From NCBI RefSeq assembly GCF_004801405.1, contig NZ_SSOB01000006.1, forward strand, positions 171,809-235,808: a DNA stretch of 64,000 bases, given 5' to 3'. The position numbers and the translations under genes are program-made. This DNA is from Cohnella fermenti (GTDB lineage Bacteria > Bacillota > Bacilli > Paenibacillales > Paenibacillaceae). Within the stretch, counting starts at the first letter, position 1; each line of letters opens with the position of its first letter. The notes beneath the pieces are model-generated. The model was not told where the DNA came from. It saw only the letters and a program-made list of their open reading frames with translations, and did no database searches. This document shows, piece by piece, positions 7,768 through 16,486 of this stretch.

Positions 7768-8118
7768 CGTTTAGCCGCCAGCCTTTTGATGTTATTGATC
7801 TTTTGTTGTGATTTGAGAATGAATTATTCTACTCAAAATCGCTTCGAACATTAAACATGACTTAAATAATATTCATGTATCACGAAGTAAACTCGAAATT
7901 TCACCTAAGCACGAAGTAAATATAATCCCAAAATGCACATGGTTGAATCCCAGAGTGCCCACATTACTAAATATATTATCTAAATATAGTACTATTTCTC
8001 ACCAAGGTTCGAAATAGTAGCAGCGAGTTGCCTCGCTGCATCTACTTCGCTTTCTTTTCTTCTATCCTGGATAATGCCATTTATTCATTAGTTTCGATTA
8101 AAGCAGCTCACGGCTGCA
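7768..8118. other. AT-rich intergenic region with direct repeats and a strong hairpin
   Basis: CACGAAGTAAA occurs at 7881-7891 and again at 7910-7920, 29 bp apart, and the inverse CTACTTCG lies at 8042-8049. A perfect 8-bp stem GCAGCGAG/CTCGCTGC with loop TTGC lies at 8020-8039. A weak terminator-like hairpin (GCAGC, 5-nt loop, GCTGC) lies at 8104-8118, just after the gene ending at 8119. Spaced direct repeats beside a replication-like gene resemble iterons, but only two clear copies are seen. No coding region is supported. Confidence 0.4.
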
Positions 8119-8676
8119 TTAATTTTCAAGTTGACGCTCATGAATGAGCGTGATTTGAGAATCATCGCGAACATAATCGATATAACCAGCCCGTCTTAAT
8201 CCTCGCTTTAATTTATCAATGTGGTTAGTTGAACAACCTACTTCCTCCGCCAATTTATTCTTGTCCATCCAGCACGTAAAATCCTGTTTATTCAAGTCGG
8301 TATGTCGCTTCAACGCGCAGTACGTCATTAGTTCCAACGCGGATAATTTAAGGTCAAAAGCGATTTCATAAGGGATGGCGGCATAATAGGTTTCATCGCA
8401 CTTGATTGTGTACTCGTTGCTACCCCACGCGTCTTTCCCATGGATGATCTGTTTACGTGATAACATATTTGAATCGCATAAGGTTCGAATATGCTTCTTC
8501 ACCTGGCGCTCCTTCAACCCCGCTCGTTCGGCAATCTTTTGGATTTTGACCCTGATCTGTTTATTGGTACCATCCCGAGAATGCAAAAGTGCAAGATAAA
8601 CTCTCTTCGCCTCGCTGGGAATCGTTAAGGTAAGTAAAACATAAGGTACTCTAATATGTTGACGCTTTGCCATCAT
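8119..8676 (-). CDS. Tandem winged-helix DNA-binding protein, replication-initiator-like
   Basis: A 185-residue basic protein with two helix-turn-helix/winged-helix units. The first spans about residues 30-80 (KIQKIAERAGLKERQVKKHIRTL), the second about 135-175 (NKLAEEVGCSTNHIDKLKRGLRRAGYI). Two winged helices in this order are seen in plasmid replication initiators and in phage DnaD/RepA-like proteins; no closer call can be made. The start codon overlaps by one base the stop of an 11-codon reading frame with a good ribosome binding site (8676-8711), and the gene itself has only a weak one. Translation therefore probably depends on coupling, as in several plasmid rep genes. Confidence 0.6.
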   Translation of the reverse strand: MMAKRQHIRVPYVLLTLTIPSEAKRVYLALLHSRDGTNKQIRVKIQKIAERAGLKERQVKKHIRTLCDSNMLSRKQIIHGKDAWGSNEYTIKCDETYYAAIPYEIAFDLKLSALELMTYCALKRHTDLNKQDFTCWMDKNKLAEEVGCSTNHIDKLKRGLRRAGYIDYVRDDSQITLIHERQLEN

Positions 8677-8711
8677 CAGCCGCCAAGTATCCCTTCGTAC
8701 CAGTTAGCCAT
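8676..8711 (-). CDS. Short leader peptide, MANWYEGILGG, coupled to the winged-helix gene
   Basis: An ATG at 8711-8709 follows GAGGAG with 5-nt spacing and encodes 11 residues ending in TGA at 8678-8676. The stop and the next start form TGATG, so ribosomes ending here can restart on the downstream gene. It is too short for standard gene finding. Another very short frame (MLFEN) lies upstream at 8739-8756. The role as a leader is inferred from position and overlap. Confidence 0.5.
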   Translation of the reverse strand: MANWYEGILGG

Positions 8712-8971
8712 TTTTTCTCCTCGGCTTTCATTTTATTTTCAGTTTTCAAAGAGCATTTTTTATTTTTTCTCCTTTCACAATCAATATGATATATAATGCA
8801 TCCTCGAATTTTGACAAAAGAAATGACCGCCACTTCAAAGAAGAGACGGCCAGCTTGTTTGGCTCCTATTGTATAAATCATCCCAGCATGAAGCTCGTGA
8901 TTCGAGCACCATTTCATCTCATCCAGATGGAAATCGTCTGTTTTTTAATCGCTTTTTACAGCCATGCTTCA
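8712..8971 (-). promoter_or_regulatory. Promoter and leader region of the winged-helix gene
   Basis: On the minus strand TTGTCA (8814-8819) and TATATA (8792-8797) with a 16-nt spacer form a plausible sigma-A promoter. It is followed by GAAAGGAG and the short frames described at 8739-8756 and 8676-8711. The stretch 8820-8971 holds nothing else recognisable. A longer frame across 8651-8917 lacks coding character. Confidence 0.5.
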
Positions 8972-9143
8972 TTAATCATGAATGACTACAGGTGTAGAAG
9001 CGCCCTTCCCACAACTCGGACATGCATTGGTGCCATATCCGTCACAATGAAAACACCATCGCTTGCCGCAGGACGTGCATTGATTAATCGTGAGCGGCGA
9101 GACGTCATTCGGATTTTGATTACAGCTTGGACATTTAGGCATA
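8972..9143 (-). CDS. Small zinc-ribbon protein, 56 residues
   Basis: Three CxxC pairs are visible: CPSC near the start, CTSC in the middle and CPSC near the end. There is also a CFHC pair (KRWCFHCDGYGTNACPSCGKG). This cysteine pattern fits one or two zinc-binding ribbons or a treble-clef fold. The ATG at 9143 was chosen because AAGGTGG lies 8 nt upstream; an in-frame GTG sits three codons further up. The gene is 49 bp downstream of another small zinc-ribbon protein in the same direction. Function unknown; possibly an adaptor or anti-sigma-like protein. Confidence 0.6.
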
Positions 9144-9192
9144 TTGGATTCCACCTTGAAAGAAATTTGATAACTTGCATCAATTGTAGCCG

Positions 9193-9384
9193 TTAATACA
9201 GCGCACCAACGACTTTAAGTAAGACTAAGGTGATGACCAGCCCAAAAGCTAATAATACAACGATCCCTACAAATACAGTGCCAATGGACTGTTCCTCCTG
9301 CAGATTGGCCCCACAATTTGGACAACTTGTTGCCGTCTCAGCAACTTGATGTTGACATACTTTGCAGGGTAATAATCCAGGCAT
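9193..9384 (-). CDS. Small zinc-ribbon membrane protein, 63 residues
   Basis: An N-terminal zinc ribbon (CKVCQHQVAETATSCPNCG, two CxxC knuckles) is followed by one hydrophobic membrane segment (GTVFVGIVVLLAFGLVITLV). This is the common zinc-ribbon-plus-membrane architecture. The ATG at 9384 has GGAG 8 nt upstream. It lies between a two-segment membrane protein (9408-9677) and a soluble zinc ribbon (8972-9143), probably as one transcription unit of three small genes. Function unknown. Confidence 0.6.
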   Translation of the reverse strand: MPGLLPCKVCQHQVAETATSCPNCGANLQEEQSIGTVFVGIVVLLAFGLVITLVLLKVVGALY

Positions 9385-9407
9385 ATCGTACACTCCAATC
9401 AATAAAT

Positions 9408-9677
9408 TCAGATTTTTCGGTTTGGAATCGATACGGCAATAATGAACCCAGCGACGACTGTCGTTCCCATGATGTATTTGAACCTTGTTCGTCGCTCATC
9501 TCCATGTTGGAAGTCATCTAGTTCATCCTCGAACAATTGTTTCATTTTAGCGTCGTCGTTGAGAATTCCCAATGTCAGTTCAGGCTCTTTAGGCGGTTGG
9601 AGAAGGAGCATGTAGTAGCCGACTTCAAGAACAATGGCGAGTGCAAGTAAAGTCATAGCGAGCTTCCGTGTGGTCAA
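9408..9677 (-). CDS. Small membrane protein with two transmembrane segments
   Basis: An 89-residue protein with an N-terminal membrane helix (about residues 5-26), an acidic soluble loop (DDAKMKQLFEDELDDFQHGDE) and a second helix (GTTVVAGFIIAVSI) near the C-terminus. The start is TTG, supported by GGAGG 6 nt upstream. It is transcribed divergently from the XRE regulator at 9845 and is the first of three small membrane or zinc-ribbon genes. No family recognised. Confidence 0.55.
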   Translation of the reverse strand: MTTRKLAMTLLALAIVLEVGYYMLLLQPPKEPELTLGILNDDAKMKQLFEDELDDFQHGDERRTRFKYIMGTTVVAGFIIAVSIPNRKI

Positions 9678-9844
9678 GTCGTACCTCCTCTCAACAATAT
9701 GGAAGGACTGATCGATCTTATCAAAGAAAAACGGTCCAATACATGGAAATCCCTCTTCATTATGTTACGCATTAACGTACCAGTTGACAAGAGTTAACAT
9801 GATACGCTTTTGCGTAATAACTGAAAATAAAGCAGGGATGTCCC
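9678..9844. promoter_or_regulatory. Divergent promoter region with operator-like inverted repeats
   Basis: TTACGCA at 9765-9771 and TGCGTAA at 9811-9817 are inverted copies flanking a central palindromic stretch (GTTGACAAGAGTTAAC at 9783-9798). They lie between the divergent membrane-protein gene and the XRE regulator. This is the expected place for the regulator's own operator. Confidence 0.4.
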
Positions 9845-10069
9845 TTGACGAAGAAGGTCGTGTTGAAAATTCCTGAGTTACTCAGAAAGCATGACATCAG
9901 TTTACGTGAGCTTTCTCGATTAACAGACATACGACATGCGGCGCTCAGCGAACTCGCCAATCATAAACGTCAAAACGTTAATTTCGGGCATATTGAGCGT
10001 ATTGCCGAGGCTTTAAATATCTCGGATATTCGTAAGATTATTGATTTTAATGATGTTGAAGATGAATAA
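9845..10069 (+). CDS. XRE (Cro/CI)-family helix-turn-helix regulator
   Basis: A 74-residue single-domain HTH protein: LLRKHDISLRELSRLTDIRHAALSELANHKRQNVNFGHIERIAEALNISDIRKIIDF. This is the complete five-helix XRE fold with no extra effector domain, of the type found on plasmids and conjugative elements. It is the only plus-strand gene in this region. The start is uncertain: TTG at 9845 has a weak site, while TTG at 9863 has AAGAAGG 5 nt upstream. It probably represses its own promoter and the divergent small membrane-protein genes through the inverted repeats between them. A strong terminator follows at once. Confidence 0.75.
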   Translation: MTKKVVLKIPELLRKHDISLRELSRLTDIRHAALSELANHKRQNVNFGHIERIAEALNISDIRKIIDFNDVEDE

Positions 10070-10106
10070 AGACCGCCTCGTTAAGGGCGGTCTTTACTTT
10101 GTTTTC
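10068..10106 (+). terminator. Rho-independent terminator of the XRE gene
   Basis: AAAGACCGCC and GGGCGGTCTTT form a 10-bp stem overlapping the stop codon region, followed by ACTTTGTTTT. Confidence 0.8.
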
Positions 10107-10118
10107 GGCGAAAAGAAA

Positions 10119-10149
10119 ACCACATGGAGTTGATGCACTCGCATGTGGT
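10119..10149 (-). terminator. Rho-independent terminator of the RHS operon
   Basis: ACCACATGGAGT and ACTCGCATGTGGT pair around a 6-nt loop, followed on the minus strand by TTTTCTTTTCG. Both arms are identical to the hairpin at 4145-4175; only the loop differs. It follows the immunity gene by about 15 bp. Confidence 0.8.
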
Positions 10150-10163
10150 AATTGAAGATTAAT

Positions 10164-10553
10164 TCATATCTTCCCAGCTATATACAGATCCCAAGAAATG
10201 ATTTCTATTACATTGTCTTGCAATGGAATAATATAATGCTTAGATTTATCTAGAAATGAAGCGCTCGAATCTGTATTTTTTAATGTAATCCTTAATAGGT
10301 TAATCCAGTCCGAATCAATAACCTCAAGAACTTGATTGCTTTTTTTATCGTTTATTAAAAATGGAGCAATATCTATACAGTCAATCGTTGTTACTCTTAG
10401 AGCCTGATATGGCGAGAATACTAACCGCCATCTTTGCTCATCTGTATCGTCTACATTTACAACAATTTTTGCACCTTCTAATTGAACCTGCTCAAGTGGC
10501 GTGTTATGAATATAAAAACCAGTGTCGATTACCTTAACCTGCAATAACCTCAT
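10164..10553 (-). CDS. Candidate immunity protein of the main RHS toxin
   Basis: A 129-residue, mainly beta-strand acidic protein of unrecognised family (VQLEGAKIVVNVDDTDEQRW, RVTTIDCIDIAPFLI, SDWINLLRITLKN). It overlaps the RHS stop by ATGA at 10550-10553, so it is translationally coupled to the toxin, and a terminator follows. Position directly after a polymorphic toxin tip is the standard place for the cognate immunity gene. The function is inferred from that position only. It is unrelated to the DUF2019 protein of the displaced cassette, as expected for a different toxin. Confidence 0.6.
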   Translation of the reverse strand: MRLLQVKVIDTGFYIHNTPLEQVQLEGAKIVVNVDDTDEQRWRLVFSPYQALRVTTIDCIDIAPFLINDKKSNQVLEVIDSDWINLLRITLKNTDSSASFLDKSKHYIIPLQDNVIEIISWDLYIAGKI

Positions 10554-13500
10554 CCTCTCACCTTAATTGAAACACCTTCGTTTTTGGTTGTAAACTTCCA
10601 GGCATCCTTTGTGATTTCTTCTAATGTAGCTAATACATATTTTATTTGAGTCCCCGCCTGTTGAGCTGCATAAAGTCTCCTGTTATCAAGTGTAAACCAA
10701 TTCCCATTCATATTGAATATGCGAATTTCAGGTAAATCATTAGGATCTAAAACACCAGATTTTAATGCTTTAATAGTGTCGTCTAGATTAACTCCATTTT
10801 TAAAGACCTTACTGATACTATCCTGTGTGAATCTAATTACACCTGAATCCATTAAACCTTTAGCGGCAATTCCCCCTCCTTTACCCTGTGGAGAGAGTTC
10901 AGAAAATAAAAACCCTGCCATAGCCCATTGTTCTACTGACATCGGCTTTTCTTTACTTACTTCAATATAATCCTTAATTTCTGAAACCTTTCCGAATGTC
11001 CAATAGTCTACAGCACTCCCCCATGAAGAGTGTATTTTAACCAATTCATTCCATTGGCTTTGAGTATATCCTGATACATTATCCCACGAGTTTATTATCG
11101 AGTCTTTTACGGAGTCTAAAGCTGCTTCGCAATATTTTTTTCCTAGCCATTCAGTGAAGCAATGACCTGACGGGTCAGTATAACGTAATGGATTGTTGGC
11201 CGTATAAGTATACAAATTCAACGTCAGAGGATTATCAATCTGCCCCTCATACGTATCCTCATTCATAAACCGTCCAATACTTGGGTCGTACCATCTGGCG
11301 CGAAGGTATTGCAGTCGAGTCGTGCTATCCCATAGTTCACCTGAATATCGGAATGGGTTATACACACTTTCCTGCTCTGCTGCCGGGGTTCCCCACATAT
11401 CATACTCATAGCTGTTTAAGAGAGCTCCGCTCGAACCTCTTAATTCAACAATATCCCCATGTCCATTGTGCAACACATAGGCTTTCTCTCCACTGCTATA
11501 CTGAATGGCCTCCAGTTGATTCCCTCTTATATAACGTGCCTTCAATTCGGGAACGCCATTGACTACCTTGGCTTCAGCAATGATTTGATCGCCATCATAG
11601 TAATATCTTGTCGTCTCGCCATTCTCTATCCGTTCAACTAATAATCCGTCCCCGTCGTACCGATAATTTACGGTTGAACCCGACGTCGTTACTTCGATTA
11701 ACTCGTTCTCAATATTAAATTCGTTTGTCATCTCCCGAATATCCGGCAAAACCATCGTCTCTAATGTCAAACGGTTGCCTCTCATATCGTAAGTATAACT
11801 CTCTCCAACTGATGCTGCTGCTATTCGATTTAGCTCATCATACGCATAGCTATCCAGTTGCCCATTTTGGATTCGTTCGCTTATATTCTTGTTGTCATCG
11901 TATCCATATTTAAGCTCATTTACGGTTTCAACAGGGGTGAATTGCGTTAATTCCTTTAACAACTGTCCTTTGTAAGAATAAGAGGATACGATACCATTGC
12001 CGGATGCCTTCTGGCTTAACAAGCCGTTTCCGGTATAGGAATACACAGCATCCGCATTGCTTGAATCCGTACCTACCGAATGCAAACGATCCCTTGCATC
12101 ATACGTATACGATAGGACTCCGCCAAAAGGATCCGTCATCTGAATCCGATTGCCATTCAAATCGTATTGATCAACGGTTAATTGCAAACCATCCGGGTAC
12201 TCCTTCTCGGTTAATTGACCCGTGTAGGCATCGTACGTGTACTGAGTCTCTCCGATGGAATCCGTCATCCACAAGCGCTTGCCGGCATCGTCATACCCAT
12301 AGCCCACCGTCTTATCAGTGCTGATTTGTCCTGTCAGTCGGTCACGGCTATCATATTGATAGTTCACCTCATTTCCATTGCGATCGACTACTCTTGTCAA
12401 GTTCCCGTTCGCGTCATAGAAGCGCTTCTCCGCTGCCCCCGCTTGATCCGTTGACTTAATAAGTCGACCAATCTCATCATAAAGTTTCGTTTTCTGACTG
12501 CTATCCGGGTTTGTAATCCCTGTCATATTGCCAAGCCAATCGTACTGATACGAAGTTGTCTCGTTTTTGGCATTCGTAACGGATGACAAGTTGTTCCACA
12601 TGTCATAGCTGTAATACGTGTTCTGCGATTTGGCATCCGTTCGCCTCACTACCTGACCGCTGATTGCATCGTAAACACTGCTCTCCACGCGGACAGATGC
12701 AGCATCTCCCACATTCAATTCGTCCACCGTAACTAATTGACCAAGCGTATTATATCCATAGAACATCTTATTCCCGGCTCCATCTACATTCGTCACAGAG
12801 CGTGATGCGTCGTCGTAGATGACGGTCTCCAATGATTGATCTGCATAGACGGTTGTCGTTAATCGGCCCCAATTGTCATACCCATAATAGGTCCGATATC
12901 CTTTGGCATTCTCCGACCAAATAAGACGGCCATAATCGTCGTAGCCATATCGGAGCTTTGCTTTATAGCCTTGACTGTCATAAATCCCTTCTTCTACCTT
13001 TAGGCCAAGGGCATTCCATGTGGTTTTTGTTTGAATCCCGACTTCATCCGTTACGACTACCGTGTTGTTGGTATCATCATAGGCGGCCGTGACTATCTTG
13101 TTTCCAGGTTGGGTAACTTGAATCACTCTTCCAAGGGCATCGTATTCGTATTCGGTTGAGTGATTATTCCCATCCGTCCATGTCTTTACCTGCCCGCTTA
13201 AAGAATCGTATGTCGCTTTGTTCGCAATCGTGCTTGCGTGCCCATCCGCATCAGTCACGACAACCGATTGTCTGGTCATGAAGGCGGACAGATACAAATC
13301 ACTATACTCGAACGTTGTCGCGATGTTCTTGCCATTGTTCTGAACGATTTGGCTCTTGACGTTCCCATAGCTATCGATTTCCGGATAGCTCACTTGATTG
13401 ATTGCCGCCCCGTTCTGATCGTTCGCCCTCACGACAATCTGCGTCACGTCTCCGAACGAGTTTCTTGTGAACGCTGTATAGTTCCTTCTGTTCTGATCAA

Positions 13501-16432
13501 TCGGTTCGCTAATGGACTGGATCAAGTGCTTATTGTCATAGGTGTATAACGTATTCGCTCCGTTCGGCGCCGTTTCGGAAGTCACATTGCCGTAGTCATC
13601 ATAGGAGTACGCTGTCGTCAGTACATCCGAATTCAGGTTGTTTGACGCTGTGATCGTGGTCGGCGCAGGTGCCGAGTACGTATTCGCGCCTACTTTTTTT
13701 CCATACGTATAATCCGTTATCTTCGACAAGCCATTTGCAGCTTCTACTTGTCTGTTCAAGTAAAACTGTACAGGCGTGACATCGTCAATGTAGTCCTTCC
13801 CATACGTATAAGTCGCCTGGTTCAAGCCACTGTCAACCGTAACAGAGAAGCTTATATCCTCATTATAAGAACTCCCCATGTCCGAATTGCCATAGCTGAA
13901 GGTCTTGCGATTATACGTTTCCGTTTGTCCTCCTTCATACAGCAATTGATCGTAACGGGATTGAAGCCGATACACCTGATTGTAAGAGGAAGTTCCGGTA
14001 TACCGTTTCACAGGAGTAGATTCATAATTGTATTGAGAGACCGCCCCCGTGGGATGTTGAATTCCTGTCAGTAAGGCATATGGATTAGACATGGCACGGT
14101 CAGCGTAATCCGCCATCAGGTTGAATTGGGCAGAGGCTAAGGTGTAGGAGTATACCGTCTTTCTTCCCGCAACATCCGTCACGGAATCCAACAACTCTTT
14201 GCCTTGCTCCGTATGCTTCTTATAGGTAACCGTCTGCTCGCCGTTGGTAAGGACCACTTCGGAGGCCGAATACGTGATGTCAATCGAGTTGCCGATGATA
14301 TCTGTCACATGACTCAGTAGTTTGCGCCCATAATTCGCATTGTCGGAATACGAGAATCGAAGGGTATTGGAATGCGCATCCGAAACCTGCAGCAATCGAC
14401 CATCCGCAGTAAAATGCTGCTTCATATTTCCATCCGCACTGGTTAGTACGTATTGAGAAGCCTCTCCGTTCACCGTGACCGAAGTATCCGTGTTAAAGGA
14501 CAAGCCTTGCCATGCGTATCCCTTAAGCTGACTTCCCTCCACTTGATACGTGCCGCCGTCAGCAAGATGGACAAAGGTTTTGCCATCCTTCATAACCAGA
14601 TAAGGAAGTTGCCATGACCAGCCTTTGCCAATAGGATATAGCTGCTCCTCAAGCGGGATTGTTGTTTTGTTGGAGTACGTCGTATAAGATGAAGAGCCGA
14701 CCGGAACGGATACGATAGTCGCATTCGGCTCACTGGAAACATAATATTTGTATGTTCCATCTGTATCGATATAGCTATTCGCTTGGATTGTGCTCTGGTA
14801 GGCTAATGCATCGGTATAGCTGCTATAGTAGTTGGAGCTTAGCAGTGCCGGACTCCCCGCTCCTTCATAAGAAGAGGTTTCTATCCATGGACTCCCGCTA
14901 ATCTGGTATGCATAGCGCCAGCGAATTCCGTTGCTTGACGTCCATGCTCCATATTTCGTTGTTCCTTGGGAATTATCGGCTGGTTTTTGAATATAACCAT
15001 CATAATTCTGACGATACACTCGCGTGTCGGAGGCCGGCTTGGTTACGGTTCCCGAGTATTGGGCTTGCCACTCTTTCGTACAAGTATATCCAGCGTATTG
15101 AGGAGAAGGAGATGGGCATTCCTTCTTGATTATGGTATCCACCCGATTTAATGTACCGGTAAACCCGCCGGAATCATACGTCTTCGACAACGGACAAGAC
15201 GTCGCTGTTCCGGTCGCGGACCATACGCCTTGCGAATTATACTGTCCCGCCAAAGTAGTTGTGCATGTATCTGTTTCTGTTCTCGAAGCCGCCGCCGTAT
15301 AAGAGCCTGAAGAGACAAAAGGGGAACCCGTCTTGTACAAGTTACCGCTATAACCATTTTGAGCACGATAAATCGAAGCGGGGAAGCTAGTCGTCGTGCT
15401 GCTGGTTCGATAATCTGTCATATACAAAGAATCGGCAGGCATTGTACTGGGATACTTCACCCCACTTGCCTTAGCCGCCAGAGCAGCGGCTTCGGTGTCA
15501 TATGAATTATACGTTACTGTACTGGACTCAAGAATACTTGTTTCATAGTCAACAGCCCCATCACTATCATTATCCTGTTGCACCCACTTATTTTCTTTAT
15601 ACTTTAGATTATATTGCGTTAGAATCGGCCTTAAAATTCCAGAGAACACAACTGCATAATAATACACCGTATAAGGATACGTTGTGGCTTCATAGGTCAT
15701 ATCATAGAATTGGGAGGCTTCTGATGTATATTGCCGAGTTAATGCAAAAGAAAGCCCTCCTCTGCCGGGCAATTGCATATCGGATTGCGTAATGGACATT
15801 CCACCAGATAACGTCGAATAGGATTCTCCATTATCTCCAACCGAGTACGGGGCTTTGCTAATAGAAGTCATGTTATAGACTGGCGGATTTTCTAAAATGG
15901 GGGGTTCTTCCATAGCGAGACTTTGCAGTCCCTGAGAATGACCGTAGGTTGCGTCTTCTACGGAGGAGTCAACTGATGAGTCCTCCGTGGAAGCCTCATA
16001 AATCACGCTCGCCACGCTGAATTCTTCCTCGGTCAATACCCTAATAGGATTTGGTTTGCCCGACATAGCAGGCAACTGATTATATACTGCGCCTGTAGCC
16101 GATTGGGATAAATTCAAAGCAACAGGGAACAGCGCACGAACTGCCTCCTCGTAGCTGATATTATCCAACTGAGCTTTCCATAATGCACTATTGATCTGAT
16201 TTAATGTGTAACCTGCCTCGATTTGTTGCTGCAAGAAGACCTCTGTCACATTAAATTGATTCATGATTGCCGCTTCAATCGTGACAGTATCCTGAATAGC
16301 TTCTGTTCCTTCGAAGGGTGATGCATCATCTTCTGCAAGCGCCAGGTTAGCCGTCGTCATCTCCATAGTACTTAACAAGATGACGCCGATTAGCAATAAC
16401 GATACTAATCGTTTAAGTGAACTGGATATCAA
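10550..16432 (-). CDS. RHS/YD-repeat polymorphic toxin with C-terminal ParB-like domain
   Basis: A 1960-residue secreted protein. A signal peptide covers about residues 1-34 (KRLVSLLLIGVILLSTMEM, then LALAEDD). An N-terminal region of about 600 residues is rich in Tyr, Ser and Thr. From about 640 to 1715 many YD repeats follow, for example YGYDNWGRLTTTVY and YTYDAYTGQLTEKEYPDG. The RHS core ends with RLQYLRARWYDPSIGRFMNE near 1705-1725 and YTANNPLRYTDPSG near 1750. The variable tip (about 1757-1960) contains RFTQDSISKVFKNG, DLPEIRIFNMNGNWFTLDNR and RLYAAQQAG. This resembles ParB/sulfiredoxin-fold toxin domains, known from other polymorphic toxins as likely nucleases. The RHS shell is expected to enclose the tip and release it by self-cleavage. 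It lies 54 bp downstream of the RCC1/YD gene. Confidence 0.85.
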   Translation of the reverse strand: MISSSLKRLVSLLLIGVILLSTMEMTTANLALAEDDASPFEGTEAIQDTVTIEAAIMNQFNVTEVFLQQQIEAGYTLNQINSALWKAQLDNISYEEAVRALFPVALNLSQSATGAVYNQLPAMSGKPNPIRVLTEEEFSVASVIYEASTEDSSVDSSVEDATYGHSQGLQSLAMEEPPILENPPVYNMTSISKAPYSVGDNGESYSTLSGGMSITQSDMQLPGRGGLSFALTRQYTSEASQFYDMTYEATTYPYTVYYYAVVFSGILRPILTQYNLKYKENKWVQQDNDSDGAVDYETSILESSTVTYNSYDTEAAALAAKASGVKYPSTMPADSLYMTDYRTSSTTTSFPASIYRAQNGYSGNLYKTGSPFVSSGSYTAAASRTETDTCTTTLAGQYNSQGVWSATGTATSCPLSKTYDSGGFTGTLNRVDTIIKKECPSPSPQYAGYTCTKEWQAQYSGTVTKPASDTRVYRQNYDGYIQKPADNSQGTTKYGAWTSSNGIRWRYAYQISGSPWIETSSYEGAGSPALLSSNYYSSYTDALAYQSTIQANSYIDTDGTYKYYVSSEPNATIVSVPVGSSSYTTYSNKTTIPLEEQLYPIGKGWSWQLPYLVMKDGKTFVHLADGGTYQVEGSQLKGYAWQGLSFNTDTSVTVNGEASQYVLTSADGNMKQHFTADGRLLQVSDAHSNTLRFSYSDNANYGRKLLSHVTDIIGNSIDITYSASEVVLTNGEQTVTYKKHTEQGKELLDSVTDVAGRKTVYSYTLASAQFNLMADYADRAMSNPYALLTGIQHPTGAVSQYNYESTPVKRYTGTSSYNQVYRLQSRYDQLLYEGGQTETYNRKTFSYGNSDMGSSYNEDISFSVTVDSGLNQATYTYGKDYIDDVTPVQFYLNRQVEAANGLSKITDYTYGKKVGANTYSAPAPTTITASNNLNSDVLTTAYSYDDYGNVTSETAPNGANTLYTYDNKHLIQSISEPIDQNRRNYTAFTRNSFGDVTQIVVRANDQNGAAINQVSYPEIDSYGNVKSQIVQNNGKNIATTFEYSDLYLSAFMTRQSVVVTDADGHASTIANKATYDSLSGQVKTWTDGNNHSTEYEYDALGRVIQVTQPGNKIVTAAYDDTNNTVVVTDEVGIQTKTTWNALGLKVEEGIYDSQGYKAKLRYGYDDYGRLIWSENAKGYRTYYGYDNWGRLTTTVYADQSLETVIYDDASRSVTNVDGAGNKMFYGYNTLGQLVTVDELNVGDAASVRVESSVYDAISGQVVRRTDAKSQNTYYSYDMWNNLSSVTNAKNETTSYQYDWLGNMTGITNPDSSQKTKLYDEIGRLIKSTDQAGAAEKRFYDANGNLTRVVDRNGNEVNYQYDSRDRLTGQISTDKTVGYGYDDAGKRLWMTDSIGETQYTYDAYTGQLTEKEYPDGLQLTVDQYDLNGNRIQMTDPFGGVLSYTYDARDRLHSVGTDSSNADAVYSYTGNGLLSQKASGNGIVSSYSYKGQLLKELTQFTPVETVNELKYGYDDNKNISERIQNGQLDSYAYDELNRIAAASVGESYTYDMRGNRLTLETMVLPDIREMTNEFNIENELIEVTTSGSTVNYRYDGDGLLVERIENGETTRYYYDGDQIIAEAKVVNGVPELKARYIRGNQLEAIQYSSGEKAYVLHNGHGDIVELRGSSGALLNSYEYDMWGTPAAEQESVYNPFRYSGELWDSTTRLQYLRARWYDPSIGRFMNEDTYEGQIDNPLTLNLYTYTANNPLRYTDPSGHCFTEWLGKKYCEAALDSVKDSIINSWDNVSGYTQSQWNELVKIHSSWGSAVDYWTFGKVSEIKDYIEVSKEKPMSVEQWAMAGFLFSELSPQGKGGGIAAKGLMDSGVIRFTQDSISKVFKNGVNLDDTIKALKSGVLDPNDLPEIRIFNMNGNWFTLDNRRLYAAQQAGTQIKYVLATLEEITKDAWKFTTKNEGVSIKVRG

Positions 16433-16486
16433 TGAACTCGCCTCGTTTCTGTATTCTCTGTTGTTTAATCTGCATAGGATTCGTTG

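Noticed and set aside
7881..7920. CRISPR-like short repeats
   Set aside because: Only two 11-bp copies without regular spacers or cas genes; iteron-like at best. No CRISPR array was seen in the window.
8651..8917. An 88-codon minus-strand frame upstream of the winged-helix gene
   Set aside because: Crosses the likely promoter and leader, has no ribosome binding site and lacks protein-like composition.
10068..10149. The two adjacent hairpins as one regulatory RNA
   Set aside because: They are better explained as two convergent terminators, one for each strand.
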